DNA from: Mesorhizobium sp.
GTDB taxonomy: Bacteria > Pseudomonadota > Alphaproteobacteria > Rhizobiales > Rhizobiaceae
DNA length: 64,000 nucleotides
Direction of reading: 5' to 3'
NCBI GenBank assembly: GCA_027492275.1
Contig: JAPUFC010000055.1
Coordinates: forward strand, 1-64,000
In this document: positions 62,079-64,000 of the stretch, in pieces
Numbering within the stretch: position 1 is the stretch's first letter
Layout of the letters: each line of letters opens with the position of its first letter
The notes under the pieces: generated by a model
The model's input: the letters and a program-made list of their open reading frames with translations, nothing else
Database searches by the model: none
What the model was told of the DNA's origin: nothing
Translations under genes and position numbers: made by a program

Positions 62079-64000
62079 GCTCCAACCAAGCTGGAGATAA
62101 CAGTGGTCGCCGCCTTGAAGGCATCTCCGTCGAGCACGGAACGCGCCAGTCTCTTCACACGCTCCTCGGTCAGCTTCGCCTCGCACTGCTTTAGCAGCCG
62201 GTTCTCTTCCAGCCCGCGCCGCCAGGCGAGCAGGCGCAGGCTCGGCCAGGCGCAGCCGTCCGGCCCCGCATAGAGCATGCCGAAGTCACGTTCCCTTTCC
62301 CCGGTGAAGGGGTTCCAGCCTGTTTCGGGGCTGGACAGCCCGGTGCTGTCCCACGCGCTCCAGACGCCGATGCCCGCGAGGCCGAAGGCGAATGCGTCCC
62401 ATCCCTGCCGGCGATAGTAGCCGCCGGGGGACAGGAGCTTGCCGTCCTCCCGCGTGTCGTAGAGTTCCACATTCGACAGCCCCATGAAGGCAGCGAGGTT
62501 CACGCCGGCCTGCGAGGGGCGATGCAGTTGCGCGACGTCGACCCATGGAAGAAAAGTCAAAGACCGCTTCTCCAGCGTCGCGTAGATGCGCGCCTCGATT
62601 CCCGCCTTCTTCACAAGGCCGTGGAAGCGCATCATGGCCTGAAGGTCGTCATAGCGTGGCTCGTCGATCGGATAGAGCAGGAGCTCGCCTCCGACGTCTT
62701 CGTCGCGCGCCACCTGCCGGACCCAGTCCCACCAGTGGCGGAGCCACTCGGCCGCGTCCTCGTCCGGCATTCCCGCGAAGGCCCAGTCCCTGATGTTCAT
62801 GTAGAGCAGGACCCGCGCGGCGTCGCGATAGGCCTTGAAATAGTCGCGCAGCAGCGCCTCCGGGCGTCCGCCGTCAGCCTTCAGCGCGCCCGGGTGGACG
62901 ACGACCGTATCGACACCGTAGCCGGCCAGGGCGTTCGGCTCGCAGGCCAGGGCCCGCGCAACGGGCGCATGCGGCGGTTCGTGCAGATAGGTCCACAGAT
63001 TGCCATGCAGGGGCTGCACGGTGGGATCGGCGGCCACGGCCGTCAGGGCGAGGGCGTCCTTCCTGGTCTCCTCCGCGCAGCCGATGGAAATCGCCATCTC
63101 GTGGTGTCCCGCCTGCTGCGGCGAGGCTTCCACGAGCACCAGCATGGCCGAGCGGGGCGGCAGCGTCGTCGGTTCAAACGGCGTCACCACATCCGGCACC
63201 CAGCTTCGGTCGAGCGCCTGCGCATGCGCCAGCGCGAAGACCTTTGCTTCGACGCCGGCCGGGGCTGCCACGGCCATGGTCACCGGCGCAGCCTGCCGCG
63301 AGCGGTTGACGATGCGCCAGGCCGCATAGTCGCGCCCCCCGGTCAACGCGACCAGCGGCGCATCGCCGGCGGGCGCGGCTGCGCTACCCTCGGCTGGCGC
63401 CGCGCGCTCGCCGGTCCAGGGATCGACCCGCTCCGCCGTGCAGGCGGCCATGCCCTCATTCGCATCCGGCCCTAGCGGCATGGCCCAGCGCCGCGCCATG
63501 TCCGGTCCCGTCGGACGCGCATCCGGCTCGACCTCGATCGCGGCCCGGCGATGATCGATCGCGAACCGGAGCAGCGCCGCGGCGTCGGCCAGCGCGCCGT
63601 CCGGCTCCTGCCCCTCTTTCGATGATCCGAACGCCTCAACCTCGCTCAGGATCAGGAACGGGCCGCGGGCGAAGCCGACGACCACGAGCTGGCTAACCCG
63701 GCTCGGCCCGAAACGGATGTCGACGCTGCCGACGGACGGGCCCTTGCTGTCGTCCCCGCTCCGGCCCAGCTCGCTCGCGCCGAGAAAGGCGAACGGGCCG
63801 GAACCGTCCCTTCCGAAAACCAGGAGCTGGGATGGCAGATGGATGCCCGCATCCGTCCCGGAAGCGGCATGCACCCGCACATGATCGACAACGGCCGGCG
63901 CGTCGAGATCGAAAGTCGCCGTCACCGGCATCCGCCAGGTCCAGCCGACCGCTTCCCCCGATGTCCAGATACGGCCTTCCCCGGCCCGCCCATCCGTGAG
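62069..64000 (-). CDS. Glycoside hydrolase-like protein (GH123/DUF4091-like), 5' end outside window
   Basis: The frame is open from the right edge to the stop at 62069, giving at least 643 residues; codons upstream of the Met at 63931 still read as protein (GEAVGWTWRM), so the true start is beyond 64000. The N-terminal part looks like a beta-sandwich carbohydrate-binding domain (TFDLDAPAVVDHVRVHAASG). The C-terminal half is a TIM-barrel-like region with LLLYPIDEPRYDDL, where the Asp-Glu pair would be catalytic as in GH123/DUF4091 enzymes, and NLWTYLHEPPHAPVA earlier. The assignment rests on these motifs only and is tentative. It shares its stop with the start of the Wzy gene, so it belongs to the third polysaccharide unit. 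Confidence 0.6.
   Translation of the reverse strand, partial: LTDGRAGEGRIWTSGEAVGWTWRMPVTATFDLDAPAVVDHVRVHAASGTDAGIHLPSQLLVFGRDGSGPFAFLGASELGRSGDDSKGPSVGSVDIRFGPSRVSQLVVVGFARGPFLILSEVEAFGSSKEGQEPDGALADAAALLRFAIDHRRAAIEVEPDARPTGPDMARRWAMPLGPDANEGMAACTAERVDPWTGERAAPAEGSAAAPAGDAPLVALTGGRDYAAWRIVNRSRQAAPVTMAVAAPAGVEAKVFALAHAQALDRSWVPDVVTPFEPTTLPPRSAMLVLVEASPQQAGHHEMAISIGCAEETRKDALALTAVAADPTVQPLHGNLWTYLHEPPHAPVARALACEPNALAGYGVDTVVVHPGALKADGGRPEALLRDYFKAYRDAARVLLYMNIRDWAFAGMPDEDAAEWLRHWWDWVRQVARDEDVGGELLLYPIDEPRYDDLQAMMRFHGLVKKAGIEARIYATLEKRSLTFLPWVDVAQLHRPSQAGVNLAAFMGLSNVELYDTREDGKLLSPGGYYRRQGWDAFAFGLAGIGVWSAWDSTGLSSPETGWNPFTGERERDFGMLYAGPDGCAWPSLRLLAWRRGLEENRLLKQCEAKLTEERVKRLARSVLDGDAFKAATTVISSLVGACS

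Overview
The window looks like a chromosomal segment of a high-GC alphaproteobacterium of the Hyphomicrobiales (Rhizobiales), most like Mesorhizobium and related Phyllobacteriaceae. The evidence is an adjacent ndvB/ndvA pair for cyclic beta-1,2-glucan, a TamA/TamB pair, an alpha-2-macroglobulin/PBP1C pair, a PreT-like protein, and GC-rich dispersed palindromes of the kind common in these genomes. The taxonomic call is inference from gene content; no rRNA or tRNA gene was seen.

Layout. 1-954: the 5' end of a PreT-like flavoprotein subunit and a PNPOx-fold stress protein, separated by a strong terminator hairpin and operator-like inverted repeats. 1030-7130: tamA-tamB (leftward). 7412-15943: alpha-2-macroglobulin, pbpC and a VanX-like dipeptidase (rightward), with a 44-bp-arm palindromic repeat that contains the pbpC start codon. 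16115-17563: a secreted caspase-like protein. 17731-19910: selO and a lone ccmC, overlapping tail to tail. 19977-30524: ndvA and the very large ndvB. 30863-37497: a three-gene cassette of transglutaminase-DUF2126, circularly permuted ATP-grasp-alpha-E and transglutaminase, transcribed away from ndvB, with a 22-bp-arm inverted repeat just upstream.

37547-64000 is a surface polysaccharide region, almost all on the minus strand. One coupled unit encodes a PHP-type phosphatase, a Wza-like export lipoprotein, a Wzc/ExoP-like tyrosine autokinase, a TPR protein and a Wzy/O-antigen-ligase protein. A second unit (53871 down to a terminator near 45080) encodes a fused MDR/Gfo-Idh-MocA oxidoreductase, a methyltransferase, WecB, a heparinase II/III-like protein, a WbuB-like glycosyltransferase, a UDP-sugar 6-dehydrogenase and a small SNase-like protein. 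A third unit (64000 down to 55358) encodes a GH123/DUF4091-like protein (cut by the window edge), a second Wzy-like protein, a GT4 enzyme, a flippase, an asparagine-synthase-type amidotransferase and another GT4 enzyme. Between the second and third units lies a frameshifted DUF2793 gene on the plus strand.

How they work together. WecB and the 6-dehydrogenase can supply an N-acetylated uronic acid nucleotide, the amidotransferase could amidate it, the three GTs build the repeat unit, Wzx/Wzy flip and polymerise it, and the phosphatase/Wza/Wzc set controls length and export. No initiating phosphoglycosyltransferase is visible, so the pathway must extend outside the window. Most of the first half is envelope biology: outer-membrane assembly, peptidoglycan, periplasmic glucan and protease trapping.
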